NCBI GenBank assembly: GCA_026225945.1
Contig: JAMJFZ010001222.1
Location: forward strand, 1,594,501 to 1,658,500
Origin: Cricetomys ansorgei
Lineage: Eukaryota > Chordata > Mammalia > Rodentia > Nesomyidae
DNA: 64,000 bases
Reading direction: 5' to 3'
A program made the translations under genes and the position numbers. Positions 35,813-46,984 of the stretch are shown piece by piece. Numbering within the stretch: position 1 is the stretch's first letter; the number at the start of each line of letters is the position of its first letter. Under the pieces are notes generated by a model. The model was not told the origin of the DNA. It saw only the letters and a list, made by a program, of their open reading frames with translations, and ran no database searches.

Positions 35813-35902
35813 GAGGAGAGAGATGGAGGACGGGAGGCACAGAGGGAGGGAAGAAAGAAAGAGAGAGAGAGAGGAGGAGGTGGTTGGGAGGGAGGGAGGA
35901 GG
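35813..35902. repeat. GA-rich tract
   Basis: Purine-rich run after the B1 tail: gaaagaaagagagagagaga, then gggagggagggaggagg. Confidence 0.85.
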
Positions 35903-36264
35903 AAAAGTGCCTCCCTGTAACAGCCCACCTTCTCCATCTTGGATGTGGTTGCTGTAGGATTGCCCCTAGAGTTTGTGCCCCATCTGTTCTTGGAGACACA
36001 GCGGCAACACACACCAGCAATGCCTATTTGTTTAGTCGGGGCAAAGAGATTTGCAGATCCTTAATATTGATAAATGTGTGGCCTTGGGCAGAACTTTGCC
36101 TTTGTAGTAACGCTCAGCTTCCATAATCCTAAAAGCAGGTTCTAAGCTAAGCTAGATGTAGGTCGCCCTGCTTGGCGATAGAGTTGGGGGTGGGGCGGCG
36201 TTGGTGCTGCTGGTCTTGTATAGTGTCCTAAAATGACTAAGATTTGTATTAACCATCTTTAGCT

Positions 36265-36270
<6 letters not shown>

Positions 36271-36322
<52 letters not shown>

Positions 36323-36326
36323 TTTG
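36271..36326. repeat. (TG)n microsatellite
   Basis: About 24 uninterrupted TG units, 310 bases upstream of the ARMC2 exon at 36636. Confidence 0.95.
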
Positions 36327-36635
36327 TTAGTTACAGAGGGGAAAGTTTAAGTAACTCAAACCAGGAAGTTTGCTTCCTGTGGCCAGCAGCTTTCTCAAAG
36401 CTCTGAAGTACTCTAATCCCATTTGTAGATTCCATTTCTTTGGATTAACTAATCCGAGTTTCATCTGGTGTAGTGTGATGAAAAGGCTCATGTTTCTCAT
36501 TAGACTTGGGACTTGGGGCAAAGGGAGATTTGATTCCGTGGCTTATTAGAACGGCGACTCCTAGGAAAGGTTTCTGAGTGCCCTGTTGAAAGTGTGCGTT
36601 TTCACAGTGCCGGCCCCCCTGGCTCTCTCTCACAG

Positions 36636-36734
36636 CCTCAAGACCCAGCTCACAGGGACAGGAGACGGAGACAGAAGTAGATGAAGCCTTCTGGAAAACA
36701 CGGATTGTGCCAATTCTGCACGAATTAGAAAAGG
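36636..36734 (+). CDS. ARMC2: ARMC2 coding exon (EVDEAFWKTRIVPIL block)
   Basis: A 99-nt exon with acceptor ggctctctctcacag at 36635 and donor gtaaaa at 36735. Two bases complete an alanine codon; then come SRPSSQGQETETEVDEAFWK and TRIVPILHELEK, plus one base. Human ARMC2 has EIEVDEVFWNTRIVPILREL. The first third is poorly conserved, the second half strongly conserved and probably the first helix before the armadillo domain. The exon is symmetric (phase 1 in, phase 1 out), so it could be skipped without changing frame; the donor lacks G at +5 and is weaker than its neighbours. Confidence 0.94.
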
Positions 36735-37914
36735 GTAAAACAATAGTTCTTGTTTTAAATAAAAACTGTGTTTGTGTTTTCCCCATTGCCCCGATATTTC
36801 TGTGTACTTTGACCATCATCAGTTCTGTGGATATGTTGGAAAACAAATATTGCCATGTATTTACTTACCCTGTTGATGTGTATACTAAATATTATGTAAA
36901 CCAAATCGTTAGTGAGTAAAATTAGACTTAGAACGTATGGAGAGAGCCAACTTCTGAAACTTCCCACTAGTGCACAGTAGTGCTGACCTCCTCTACTTGA
37001 GTGAGTGCTGGCTCAGCCTCTTCAGAGACTGTTTATGTTCTAGAAGGTCAAGGAAAACAGATCTCTTGAACTGAGTGTGTCGCATGGCCTGGTCAGCAAG
37101 AGCTGTGCCCACTCACACAGCTCAAAGAGTGGCCTGGGGTGTGTCCTGTCTAGCACTCCGAAGGCCCACAGTGTGGCATTCCTGTGAGGGGACGGAGCTG
37201 CTGAGAAGGCACTACCCAGTTTTTTCAGAAGTCCATTTGGGAGGGTGAACCAGACTCCTGGACCCTTGGTCAGAGCCACAGGGCAAGCCCAGTGCTCAGT
37301 GCCATGTGCACAGTGGCCCTCAGTAGCACTTACTGAGTGACTTGGATGCATGATCAGTGAGACAGACACTGGGAGATACTCCGCTAGATGCAGGAGCATG
37401 CTTCCTTACCACCTGCAAGCCAGGAGCTGGTGCAGAGCAGCTGTGCCTGAGCGCCAGTGCTTGCTTGTTGCTGTTCCATGCTGTGGCTAAGCTGTGCTCT
37501 CATAGGTCCTCTGGGCCAGCTTTCTGGCCTTGGGTCTAACAGCAGGTGTCTGGTGCTGCAGGTAAACCTGTACTCAAAGATGGAGGAAACCACATAACCT
37601 CCGAAGCCTGTGCAGTCCAAATGCTGGGAAGATGAATGTAACGGTTACCCACCGGAGTTGCGATTTCCACCCTCCTGTTAGCTTGTCCACTGAACTTTGG
37701 GCGTTCCTTCAGGAAATGAGTGCAAATTGAGTGAGAAACGTGGGTCTAGGTAAGGGTTGAAAGCCACATCAGAAGCCTTCAGGTGGGAGGCCTGCCTGGA
37801 GAGCTGATCTCCAGCTGCAGGGTCTTCAGTGGATGTCCAGCACTCTGCCCACCAGCTACCCACAGAGCAAACCTAGGACATTGCTGAGGACTTTGGGGTA
37901 TGAGATATGGGTGA

Positions 37915-38092
37915 GTCTCCCTGCTCAGATGGATCACTAAGCATGGAGATGTCACCAGACTGTAACCCTCCCACTTGGGAAGCTGTGAGTTCAAGGCCAG
38001 TCTGGGTTCCAGAGCGAGAGCCTGTGTCAAAAACAGAACCAGCAAGCGAAACCCAGAAATATCATGTCTTTGTCCCTAGACAAATTTAAAAA
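37915..38092 (+). repeat. B1-like SINE
   Basis: gactgtaaccctcccacttg, gtgagttcaaggccagtctg and gcctgtgtcaaaaacagaac follow the order of B1. Confidence 0.65.
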
Positions 38093-38944
38093 CAGCAAAT
38101 GTATAAGACCAGTTTACTTGACACTGCTAACAGGGTAGTTAAGATAGTTACGAGAATAGTTTTTTAAAATCCTGTTAGCTCTCCTCCGGTTCCCCCACTA
38201 AGGTTCTACAGAACTGCCTTTCCATTCTCCTTGTGTTCCTCTTTCTCTGCCCCTCCCCCATTGTTTTTCTTTTTCTTTCTAGAACTTTTTGAGAACAAAT
38301 TGCTAACATCTTTAGGGTCAGCCTCCACTACATAATGAAACTCTGTCTCAAAATGCAACAAAATACAAACAAAAAAGCCTGAACTCTATATTCCTATCCA
38401 CTTTGGCTTGTGGTTTTCTGTTTGTTCTAGAAGCAAAAGCATTCTCTCCCATATCTGAAAATCTCCATATAATACCATGTGAATCCTGCCTGCAGTTTGT
38501 TTATTGTCCATAGGATTTTCTTTGTGGAAAAAAAGCCACTGGGCCATAAGTGTCAATCATCTGCCTCGGCCCTTTCAAGATCCGGATGCAAGTGAGGAAA
38601 CAAGCCATTTATTTACAGGACATCCCACACATCAGTGTTTTCTCATGATGAGGCTCAGGTCGGGCCTGCATCTTTCTCACGCCTCATGGCAGGAGGCCCA
38701 TTTGCTGACCTGTCCCTTATGGACATGTGAATTTTGATCATTTAAGTTAGGTGGTCTCCGGCAGGCTCATGCTCTGTGTGGCTGCTAGGCTTCCCTTTGT
38801 AGTTGAGGAGTGACTTGTGGGGGAAGTTACTTGGTGACTATGTTACTCTTGGGTACTCTTCAAACTCTTAGCAAGTCTCAGCTCTTACAATGTCATTTGA
38901 GGCCGTGCACCTTTCTGTTTGCTCCGGCACCTTGAAGCCGTCTC

Positions 38945-39034
38945 CGTGTGCAGCCCAGGCTGACCTTGAACTTACCACCCTCCTGCCCCAGCCTCCAGAG
39001 TGCAGTACTACAGGCACATGTCATCATGCCTGAC
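38945..39034 (-). repeat. B1 SINE fragment
   Basis: Inverted B1: cccaggctgaccttgaactt, actacaggcacatgtcatca. Confidence 0.7.
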
Positions 39035-40018
39035 TTCATGTGGCATTTATAACTACTGTAGCCAATCGATTGATACAGGGGGCTTACTTGAGCAGCAGTT
39101 TGGCCCTTGAGCCTTCCTTTCTAATTCCTTTGTAAGCTACAACAGTCTTGAGCAGCCCCAAGCAGGCTGAGAACGGCCCAGGCCTGGGCTTGCGAGGAGA
39201 TGGCCAGATGAGAATAAAACAATGCAGCAAAAGTGTTTCACACAATAGAGCTGAGGCTTTCTTCCTTATGTCAGGTTGGTCTAGGCCATTTCCCGCCAGT
39301 TCATATATCCAGGTGCATTACCCAGCGGCTTTGGAGGGCACATAGCTATTGAGGTTTGAACATTTTTCTTAGATGTTATTGTTGAAAAGAGCTAAAAATG
39401 GCCTGAGCCACTTCCTTTCTCTGGTGCACACTTCCTTCACGTCGGCTTCTAAGCTCACATTATGGTATTTATTTAAGATTGACTTCCTACTTTTAATTTT
39501 GTGGTGGGATCTTCCAGAGGTAATACTTACAAACGGAACGTGCTTTACCTTGAATTCTCTTATTTCCCCTTGAGCTCCCTTCGTGCGCTGATCTTCTTTC
39601 CTGTTTACCAACTGTTAGGCCACTCTCAGAAGACATTTTCCTAAGGATCAGTCTAGTTCAGTCTAGCCTCCGTCTTTCCTAGCTGACATCTTTTTAAGTC
39701 TCCTCTTTGATAGTACGGGTGGATGTTGTTACATCTGTCTGCGATGAGAGTCATGTGAAAGGGACAGATTCTTCACAGAAGTGAGCTTGCTTGGGGTCGA
39801 GCTGTAGATTCTCTGCACAGCACTCTCACTCCGCCCGCAGTGTGCTGGGGGGACCCTGCCCACTCAGAGGTCTGTCTGTGCGCACAGCACAGATACTCAC
39901 ATGTGCGACACCAATAGCACAAAGGTAATACTTGTTCCTTTGGAATTGTGCAACTTTTTTGAAGAAATGGAGGCAGAAATGCAAATGGCATGCCTCAGTG
40001 AGACTGAATAGAACCCAG

Positions 40019-40083
40019 GTGGAGGTGGGGGTGGGGGGGTGGGGGTGGGGGGTGGGGGTAGGGGTGGGGGTGGGGGTGGAGGC
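40019..40083 (+). repeat. G-rich (GGGGGT)n tract, likely G-quadruplex
   Basis: Eight G-runs of four to seven bases separated by single T or A on the + (transcribed-RNA-sense) strand. It ends 238 bases before the ARMC2 exon at 40321. Confidence 0.93.
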
Positions 40084-40320
40084 ACTTAGAAAGGAAGCCA
40101 AGGGAAGGCTGTGTTCTAGATCAGCCAGTGACTGATTAGTAAATAAGCTGACCTAGGAGATGGAGCAAAAAGATGAAAACAGTCAAGCGGATGCACGTCA
40201 CATGAGAAGGGAAGATGGGGTCTGGGAACTGAGAGATATCTAGGGACACCTGGGGGCGTTGTTACATTACATTACACTGTTGGACATATGAGTAAGTGCT
40301 GGACCTCTTTGCTCCAACAG

Positions 40321-40496
40321 GAGAAGACATTGAAGCAATGTGTGCCGCGTGCACACGTCTCCACCACACGTTAGAGGAAGGATGCATGCTCGGGAATAAG
40401 TTTAAGAGAAGAAGCATGCTGCTGAAGACCCTGTACAAACTAGTGGATGCCGACTCAGACGCGCTCAGCCTTAAACTTGCAAAACTTATTCTAGCC
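40321..40496 (+). CDS. ARMC2: ARMC2 coding exon (start of armadillo-type helical domain)
   Basis: A 176-nt exon. Acceptor: ctttgctccaacag at 40320. Donor: gtaagt at 40497 (strong). Two bases complete glycine, then 58 codons encode EDIEAMCAACTRLHHTLEEG, CMLGNKFKRRSMLLKTLYKL and VDADSDALSLKLAKLILA. Human ARMC2 reads IETVCAACTQLHHALEEG, NMLGNKFKRRSILLKTLYKL and SLKLAKIILA, about 75-80% identity from memory. The heptad-like leucines fit the stacked helices of armadillo repeats, which in ARMC2 form the protein-binding surface. It ends in phase 0. A G-rich tract lies about 240 bases upstream. Confidence 0.97.
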
Positions 40497-41824
40497 GTAA
40501 GTTTGATTTTCTTTTGTTCTGGAAGAATGCCCTCCAGCCGTGCCTGTCAAATTATTTATTGGTGCAAAATGCAGAAAGATGAAAAATGCAATGTGTTTGT
40601 TTAGAACCTTGGAAATACTAAGGCTTATTAGCCCGAATCCCAGAACTGGGCTGGAAAGTAGTTCCCAAGGAATAAGGCTGAGCACATAGGGAGCATCCCA
40701 ACAAACTTGCCTCTGCCCTGTGACTGCAGTTATAAAATGAAAAGAGAAAAAAGGAAAGTCAAGAAATGGAAGAAAAAGTTATGACAGCAAGCACATGCGG
40801 TCCAGTTTCTCCAGACTGAGCGCAGCTGGGGACAGTGCAAGCTCTGTGGTTTCTGTGGGCAGCCTAACACTGTCATACAGTTAAAGAAATAAAGACAATG
40901 GCTAGGTGCTTTGTGAGCCAGTGTGAAAGAGAGATCCAGCTGCGTGTCACTGAAGGTCACTTGGTAGTCAGAGAAAGCTTTTGCAAAGCGTTGGAAGAAA
41001 AGGCCAGATACAAATAAAAGCCCGTGGCAACTCTCCCAGAACAACAACTGACAGGTCGTTTCTTGCTTTATGCCATAGCCATAAACAATTGAACTGAGAG
41101 ACAAGCTGTAGCCATTATGGAATGTTCTAAGAGAGTGGCAACAGCAAAAGATGAAGCCCTGTTTACTTGGCTTCATAAAAGTAAAAGCCTGTGTTGGCTC
41201 ACAGCACGCGGACGGGAGGATGGGAAAGCTGGCTGCATGGAAGGCAAGCCCGTGTCTTGACAGTGTACTGAGCCTGTCCACCCTGCCTCGTTTTGATAAT
41301 GAAGTCTTTCACAAGCAGAGTGTTCTGGCCACATTCCCTATGTCATTTTGGGCGGAGACTACACCCTTATCTACCTGTCACCCCAAATTATTCATTCTCT
41401 TTTTAGAAACTGGGGTGTGTGACTCAGTGCAATGTGCCTTTGAAAGAGAATTTCCTTCTAGGGCTCTGATGATGGAGCTGTCCCAGGGAGGATGCAGGCT
41501 GCCAGTGCTCAGGGAGTGACTTTACCTTTTCGCCTGGATCCTAGATGTTTTGTTCCATGATAAACCAGAAAAGAAGATAAGAAGGAATGAACCACAGATA
41601 CGTTAGTGCTTTGCCGTGAAAATATTGCCTTGGTTATTGATGGCATTGTGCGAATCAGCTGGGGTGTGTGTGCTGTCATAGTTTAACTGAATTAGGACAA
41701 AGGGCTGCTGGGCAGTACAGGCCTTCTGAACTGGATGTTAAGTAGGTAAAACCCATTCATCAATACTGTCTGTCCCAAAGAATCTAGGTGAGTTAAGTTC
41801 CAATACACGGTTAGGTGCCTTTTT

Positions 41825-42032
41825 AAAAAAATTATTTTGTTTTATATATATGAGTGTGTATGTGTACCCCATGCATGCCTTGTGCCCATGGAGGCCAGAA
41901 GATGGCATCAGATTCCCTGGAACTAGAGTTACACCTGGTTCTGAGGGACCATGTGGGTGTTGGGAACTGAACCTGGGTCCTCTGCAAAAGCAGCCATTGC
42001 TACTAATCATTGAACCATCCCTCTAGTGCCAG
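41825..42032 (-). repeat. B3-family SINE
   Basis: Inverted B3: catgcatgccttgtgcccat, ggaggccagaagatggcatc, ccatgtgggtgttgggaact, gaacctgggtcctctgcaaa and ccatccctctag. Confidence 0.88.
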
Positions 42033-43567
42033 GTTGGTGCCTCGGACTCACTATAGAGCCACCAGTCAGAAGGGACACTCAAAGCAATGATATCCAACCT
42101 GCTGTTGGCTGCTTGGATCTCCTTCAGCACCCCAGGGAAGGTCCTGTTTAGGTGAGGCTTTAGGATGTGGCTCTACATAAATTCTCAAGACACCATATTG
42201 TAAGAACTGTGGAAGAAAAATGAGCAAAGATGAAAGATATACATAGCTCTCCACTGAATCTCTTCTTCTTGCCATTGTTTTCTGTCCGCCGGTTTGTTAT
42301 TGTAATCCAACCATTTAACAATATTTATTTAAAAAAGTGTGATGAGCATGTGAGTTACTCTGAGTTCTTGAATCTTTGGCCCAATAAAGATCTGCCCCAC
42401 AGCCATTTTAATTTTAACCCTTGTTTTTTAAAAAAAAAATCTTATGAAAATATGTCAGTTTGTATTGAGAGCGTTCAAAGAGTACAAGCATATACTCAGT
42501 AGGGTGCAACTATGTTCTGGAAGGGCAAAAGTCTAGCACCCTTTTTAGAGGGTTACAACCAGAAGGAAATGCCCAATATGTCATTGTGATTAGATATGGT
42601 GAGGGGACAGAGGTGATCTCACACCTCTTTAATATGAAAAACAAAAGCATCATCTTTAATGTAAGAAGAAAATGACCCTATCCAGAAGAGTTGCCTGTTT
42701 GGGCTGTTAAGGTGGGAAATGTGGTGATCAAATTTGGTTCATTTATTGAGGCTTTTGTCAGGTGTGGAACACAGGCTATCTACCACACCAGGCAGATGAG
42801 CGGGTCGGAGATTTTAGCCTCAAGCCTCCTAATGGAGTCTACCCGCACATCCTGCCCTTGCCCAGCTGTGGAAAGGGTTTTCTGTTCTCTTCAGTCAGTT
42901 CATTTGCTGGGGTGTAAAACCATGTTGTCATAATTACTACTGTCTTAGTTTTCAAATTCCCATTTCTTTCTTCTTCCTGAGAGCAGAAGGAATCTCTACT
43001 CTGTTCTGTGAATGTCCCAGCAAGTTGTTAGAACACAGGCTCTGACAGGAGATGGGGACTTAGTACTTAGAACATGTGGAGGGAGACAGCTCTTGTCTCT
43101 GCCAGCCTCTCCCACTGCTGTGCACAGGCCCCGGAGCAGGAGCTGGGGCAGCTGTCACTGCACTTCCTCTGCCCCGCCAGCACAGGCGACCTGCCCATCT
43201 CTTCATCTCCCTCAGGGAATCGCTCGTCCTGTGAGCAGTTAGCTGCGCAGTAATATTTATAGATCTGACAAAACGAATCTTTAACAAATAACTTGGACAT
43301 ATTCTATTATCTTTAAAAAACTAATTGAAAACTCAATAAAAATGTTAAAAGATAACTTTTTAAACACTAAGGTAATAACCCTTGTGCCGTTATCTTCAAA
43401 CAGAAGACTTCGTTTGTTCAGAGAACCCCATTCCTACAGACACATTTCCGTCTCCACACTGCTGCAGAGGGCAACACTCCTATCTGACCCAGAAATCCCA
43501 GGTGTTTTCTTTGTAAGCTCAATAGCCTGAGTGTGAGCCTCAGGGCCCACGTGATAGAAAGAGGGAA

Positions 43568-43576
43568 GCGCGCGCG

Positions 43577-43611
<35 letters not shown>

Positions 43612-43612
43612 C
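43568..43612. repeat. Alternating CG/CA purine-pyrimidine run
   Basis: gcgcgcgcgcacacgcgcgc followed by (CA)n; strictly alternating for about 44 bases, a classic Z-DNA-prone composition. Confidence 0.93.
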
Positions 43613-43635
43613 AAATGTAAAATCAAGGAGAGTAT

Positions 43636-43772
43636 TATGTGGCTCTGGTGTCAGATACCTTTAATCCCAGCACGCAGGTAGCAGGGGCAAATGAATCTAT
43701 AGATTCAAGGCCGTCCTGATCTACATAGAGAGACTGTCTCAGCGAAACAAAGCAAAGCAAAAGAAACAAAAA
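43636..43772 (+). repeat. B1 SINE
   Basis: gtgtcagatacctttaatcc, cagcacgcaggtagcagggg, ttcaaggccgtcctgatcta, then an (AAAGC)n tail. Confidence 0.75.
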
Positions 43773-44344
43773 ACAAGTAGTAGTCTTTGGAGGAGTGCTT
43801 ACTTAATTTGAATAGTTCTGCTGTTCCACAGTTTATTGACCACTTTTTGCCACTCTAGATAAGCATGCAGCTAACGTAGACCCTTGGCTCAGCCAGTCAC
43901 TCTGCTGTTTTTTAAAGAAAGCATACTTCCTTATTGCCTTGTGCTTAATTGATTTAGATGTGTTGTGGGGGTTAGAAAGTAATTTCAACCTCAAGCAATG
44001 ATCATCTCAGAGCATTACAGAAATAGCCCTAAGAGTAAGCGCAGTGCCATCTGAACAAGTGTATTGGCTTTAAGTTCTCGTATATTCAAACAGCAGAGGG
44101 GACATATTTCATTTCTGTTTCCTTTGCTCCTCAATGGATTCTTTTCTAGATTAGTTTAATATGAACTTTGGTATCCTTCATCCTTTACTGGTGTTTTTAA
44201 AATCAATTACTCTATTTAATGGCACACTCTTTAAAAAAAATAACTAATAGCTTTACACATCAGTACAAAACATTTCATACAGAGAAACAAATACTTGTTA
44301 TTAAAATGTTATGTTAATCCCACCAATGGAGAATAAGACCATCA

Positions 44345-44790
44345 CCACAATTTTGAGCCAAATTTGAAGCAAGCTTTAATTAAATTTATCAAATACTGGC
44401 CAGTAATGATGGACTCTGGCCAGGACTATTCCAGGGTTCCCACAAAATGACACCAAGTCACATGCAGCAGATGCTTATAGAGGTAGAACCCACAAGGCTA
44501 CATACTTCCTACCAGGGCCAATCAGGGGCAAGCATGTATCCTGACGTAGTTCCTGTCTGGGTATCTCCCACCTGCAAGTGACTAAGCATATTGGTGTAGT
44601 TGTAGAGAATCTGGTGCAGTTGGATTAGCCAAGCTTGCTTAGGGAATCTGCACATGTGACCTGTTGTCTCTCATGAACAGCCCCCACTCAGCATTCCAGG
44701 AAGTTATCTGTGCTTGGGCAAGTGGGGATTACAGGATTATCTGTCTTTCTGTTTTATAGATCTCTTAGGCACAGTATTTAAAACTTACAA
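44345..44790 (-). mobile_element. Possible LTR fragment, unclassified
   Basis: A block with gcaagctttaattaaattta near one end and repeated promoter-like motifs (ccaatcaggggcaagcatgt). Composition fits an inverted solo LTR, but I cannot name a family and it may be unique sequence. Confidence 0.3.
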
Positions 44791-45009
44791 TACAACTTTG
44801 GCTCTTACACTTACCCTATGTCATCTGCACTATGTTTAGTAGAACTGACTCAGATGATATAGCTGACACATAATGTGGCCCAAACTTTTCTGTGTTGTTT
44901 TCGTAGAACATTTCTTATGCTTAAAAGCCTCTTCCTGCACTGAGTATGGAGGTTTTAGAGCCTTTTCTTACCTCAGGCATAGAAATGCAAGCGTGTTCTT
45001 TCCCTGCAG

Positions 45010-45112
45010 CTTAAAGTAAGCAGAAAGAATCTTCTTAATGTCTGCAAACTCATCTTTAAAATCAGCAGGAGCGAGAAGAACGATGCTCTGATGCAGAACG
45101 ACAACATCCTGG
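45010..45112 (+). CDS. ARMC2: ARMC2 coding exon (armadillo repeat, LKVSRKNLLNVCKLIFKISR)
   Basis: A 103-nt exon: 34 codons plus one base. Acceptor: tttccctgcag at 45009. Donor: gtgagt at 45113. It encodes LKVSRKNLLNVCKLIFKISR and SEKNDALMQNDNIL. The human sequence is LKVSRKNLLNVCKLIFKISR then SEKNDxLIQNDSIL, so this is the best-conserved exon in the window. It forms the second and third helices of an armadillo unit together with the end of the previous exon. The trailing G joins AG of the next exon to give glutamate, as in human. Confidence 0.97.
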
Positions 45113-46334
45113 GTGAGTCTCTGCGGCTGAGGCGCTGACGGGGCACCTGGGCACAGTCCACGGAGGACAAGGGAGGAGAGTGGAGGGAGGGAGACGCTGT
45201 AGTTTCTAGGAAGTGCAGAGTTGTGCCGGTTGTTTCCCATGCTCCCTTTACAGCAGCGCGGGAGTTCAGGGTGACAGGCTGGGTTGATTTTGCTCTTTCA
45301 GCGCGTGTAGCGCCACTGTACGACTTGACGAATCACTGTGTAAAGAATCATTTTCTAGGTCTGGAGTTACTGTTCGAGAAAACACACCTCAAAGTGTTTG
45401 ACATGACCAAAAGTTCTAATCCCTTGATATAATAGGAGTAAGTAAAAAAGCTGGAGACCATTGTAACTATATAGATCGCTGGCATGGACACGGTTCCGTG
45501 CGGAGCTACAGACATTTTGCCCGCACTGTCAGCCTAGCTAGCAGTGGCCAATCCCTAACTGAATGAAAAGGAAGGCCATGACTGCTCCTGGGTCTGGTGG
45601 AGGAGAAAGTTGTTATAGATTAAAGGGAAAGCATAGCCAGAGACAGAGACATCTGGGAGAGCCCAGAGTGGACATGACCCCGAGCCTGGTCTACGAGGAG
45701 ATGGGGGAGGGGAGGAGAGAGCAGAGTCAGGTACAGCAGCCAAGAGGGCAAGATAAAAAAGGGCGGGTAACCAAAACGGCCGGCCGAATCACATAGAGAA
45801 GAGCCTGGGGGAAGGGCAGCCCAGCTGGACTGGAGAGTTCAGGGTAGGGGGTGGGATATGCCAGCCATATCTGTAACATGTAGGACTGGGGGATGCTGGG
45901 TGAACCTGGCTGCTGGGTCTACTTTGATATGTTAAATAGGCACCTTGGCCATTTGTCCCAGGTTTGAGACCTAACACTAACATGTCCCTAAATAAGAAGT
46001 GGACAGTCACCCTGGTGGGAAGCTTTTAAGAGTTGTGCTACTTCCTGCAGAGGCAGCACATGGTTTTTTTTTGTTTTTTTTTGTTTTTGGTAGTGGGAAG
46101 ATGATCTCAGCAAATGGACAAAATGAGGGCTGAAAGAATGTCTAATGTCAGATAGATTAACTGAGAATTACAGATCAAAGACAAAGAATCTGGCTAACAA
46201 CCCCTTTGACATCCTGATACTTTAATGTGGTGTGTCCATCTGACCTTACTCGAGTCATCAGGAAGACTCCCAAACCTATTAGCTCCACAGTGTCTGGTCT
46301 GTCAGAGCGTTTCTGCTGCTGTTGGGTTGTTTGC

Positions 46335-46405
46335 GCGGGGAAGTGCTAAGAGTTGAACCTAGGACGTGATGCCTGTGATCACTCTACCACTGAGCGCAGC
46401 CTGTT
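46335..46405 (-). repeat. ID-like SINE fragment
   Basis: Inverted tRNA-derived part: agttgaacctaggacgtgat, tcactctaccactgagcgca. Confidence 0.6.
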
Positions 46406-46409
46406 TGTG

Positions 46410-46528
46410 TTTGTTTGTTTGTTTTTAGAGGCAGGGTTTCACTCTGAGCGTAGCACAGGCTGGGCGCACATGAGCTGTGATCCTTCGCCTTGCCCTAATG
46501 CTGTGTTGTAGATGTTTGCTATCGTGCC
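46410..46528 (-). repeat. B1-like SINE, degenerate
   Basis: gtttgtttgtttttagaggc, agggtttcactctgagcgta and tgctatcgtgcccagg form an inverted, heavily diverged B1. Confidence 0.55.
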
Positions 46529-46984
46529 CAGGGATGGGGACGTTCTTAAACTGTCTTGGGAAGGGGTGGATGCTACAATGACCCTTTTCAGTAACTGAGA
46601 TTGTTTTTTAAGTTCCCATGTGACGCATATTCCATTAAGAGAGCCCAAATGCAGTCCGCAAGATTTGTTGAAAAGTTAACTCTTAGATTGCCTTTGTTAC
46701 GGCATTCTACAGTAACTTAGAATGTTTGTAACTAAAAATAAAGATTACTGAGAGCCAAGGAATGGCATTTAGTTAAAAGAAATCTTTCTTAATTGCAAAT
46801 GATTAACCTCTCCTTTTGCTCTCATTACTATTATGGAGATGTGTTGTAGCTGAAACTTGCCTTCTTGAGTAACCCTTCAGGAGTGTTTGCATGTGGCTTT
46901 CAGTGAACGTATTTTACAAATTGTGTGCCAATGTCAAATTTGCTATTGTACTTAGACACTTACAGAAAGTTGTCTTTTTGGCAG

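Larger units (their letters stand above)
30870..36635 (+). other. ARMC2 intron (5.8 kb)
   Basis: Contains a candidate 51-nt cassette exon (31120-31170), B1 and B4-like SINEs, TG/CA arrays, a URR1 copy, the 34405-35280 minisatellite and a GA-rich tail after a B1 copy. No other content was recognised in 31180-31660, 31790-32185, 32425-32920, 33640-34400 and 35285-35700. Confidence 0.7.
36735..40320 (+). other. ARMC2 intron (3.6 kb)
   Basis: Contains a B1 copy near 37915-38092, a degenerate minus-strand B1 near 38945 and a G-rich tract at 40019-40083. The remainder shows nothing I can assign. Confidence 0.7.
40497..45009 (+). other. ARMC2 intron (4.5 kb)
   Basis: Contains a minus-strand B3 SINE, an alternating CG/CA run, a B1 copy and an LTR-like stretch near 44345-44790. 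I see nothing in 40500-41820, 42040-43560 or 43780-44340. Confidence 0.7.
45113..46984 (+). other. ARMC2 intron (1.9 kb)
   Basis: Non-coding, with minus-strand ID-like and B1-like SINEs at 46335-46525 and a T-rich run near 46063-46088. No other feature recognised. Confidence 0.7.

Noticed and set aside
40730..41281. Open frame of 183 codons, minus strand
   Set aside because: Phe/Leu/Ser/Cys-rich composition expected from T/C-rich DNA; no family recognised and no sign of a processed gene.
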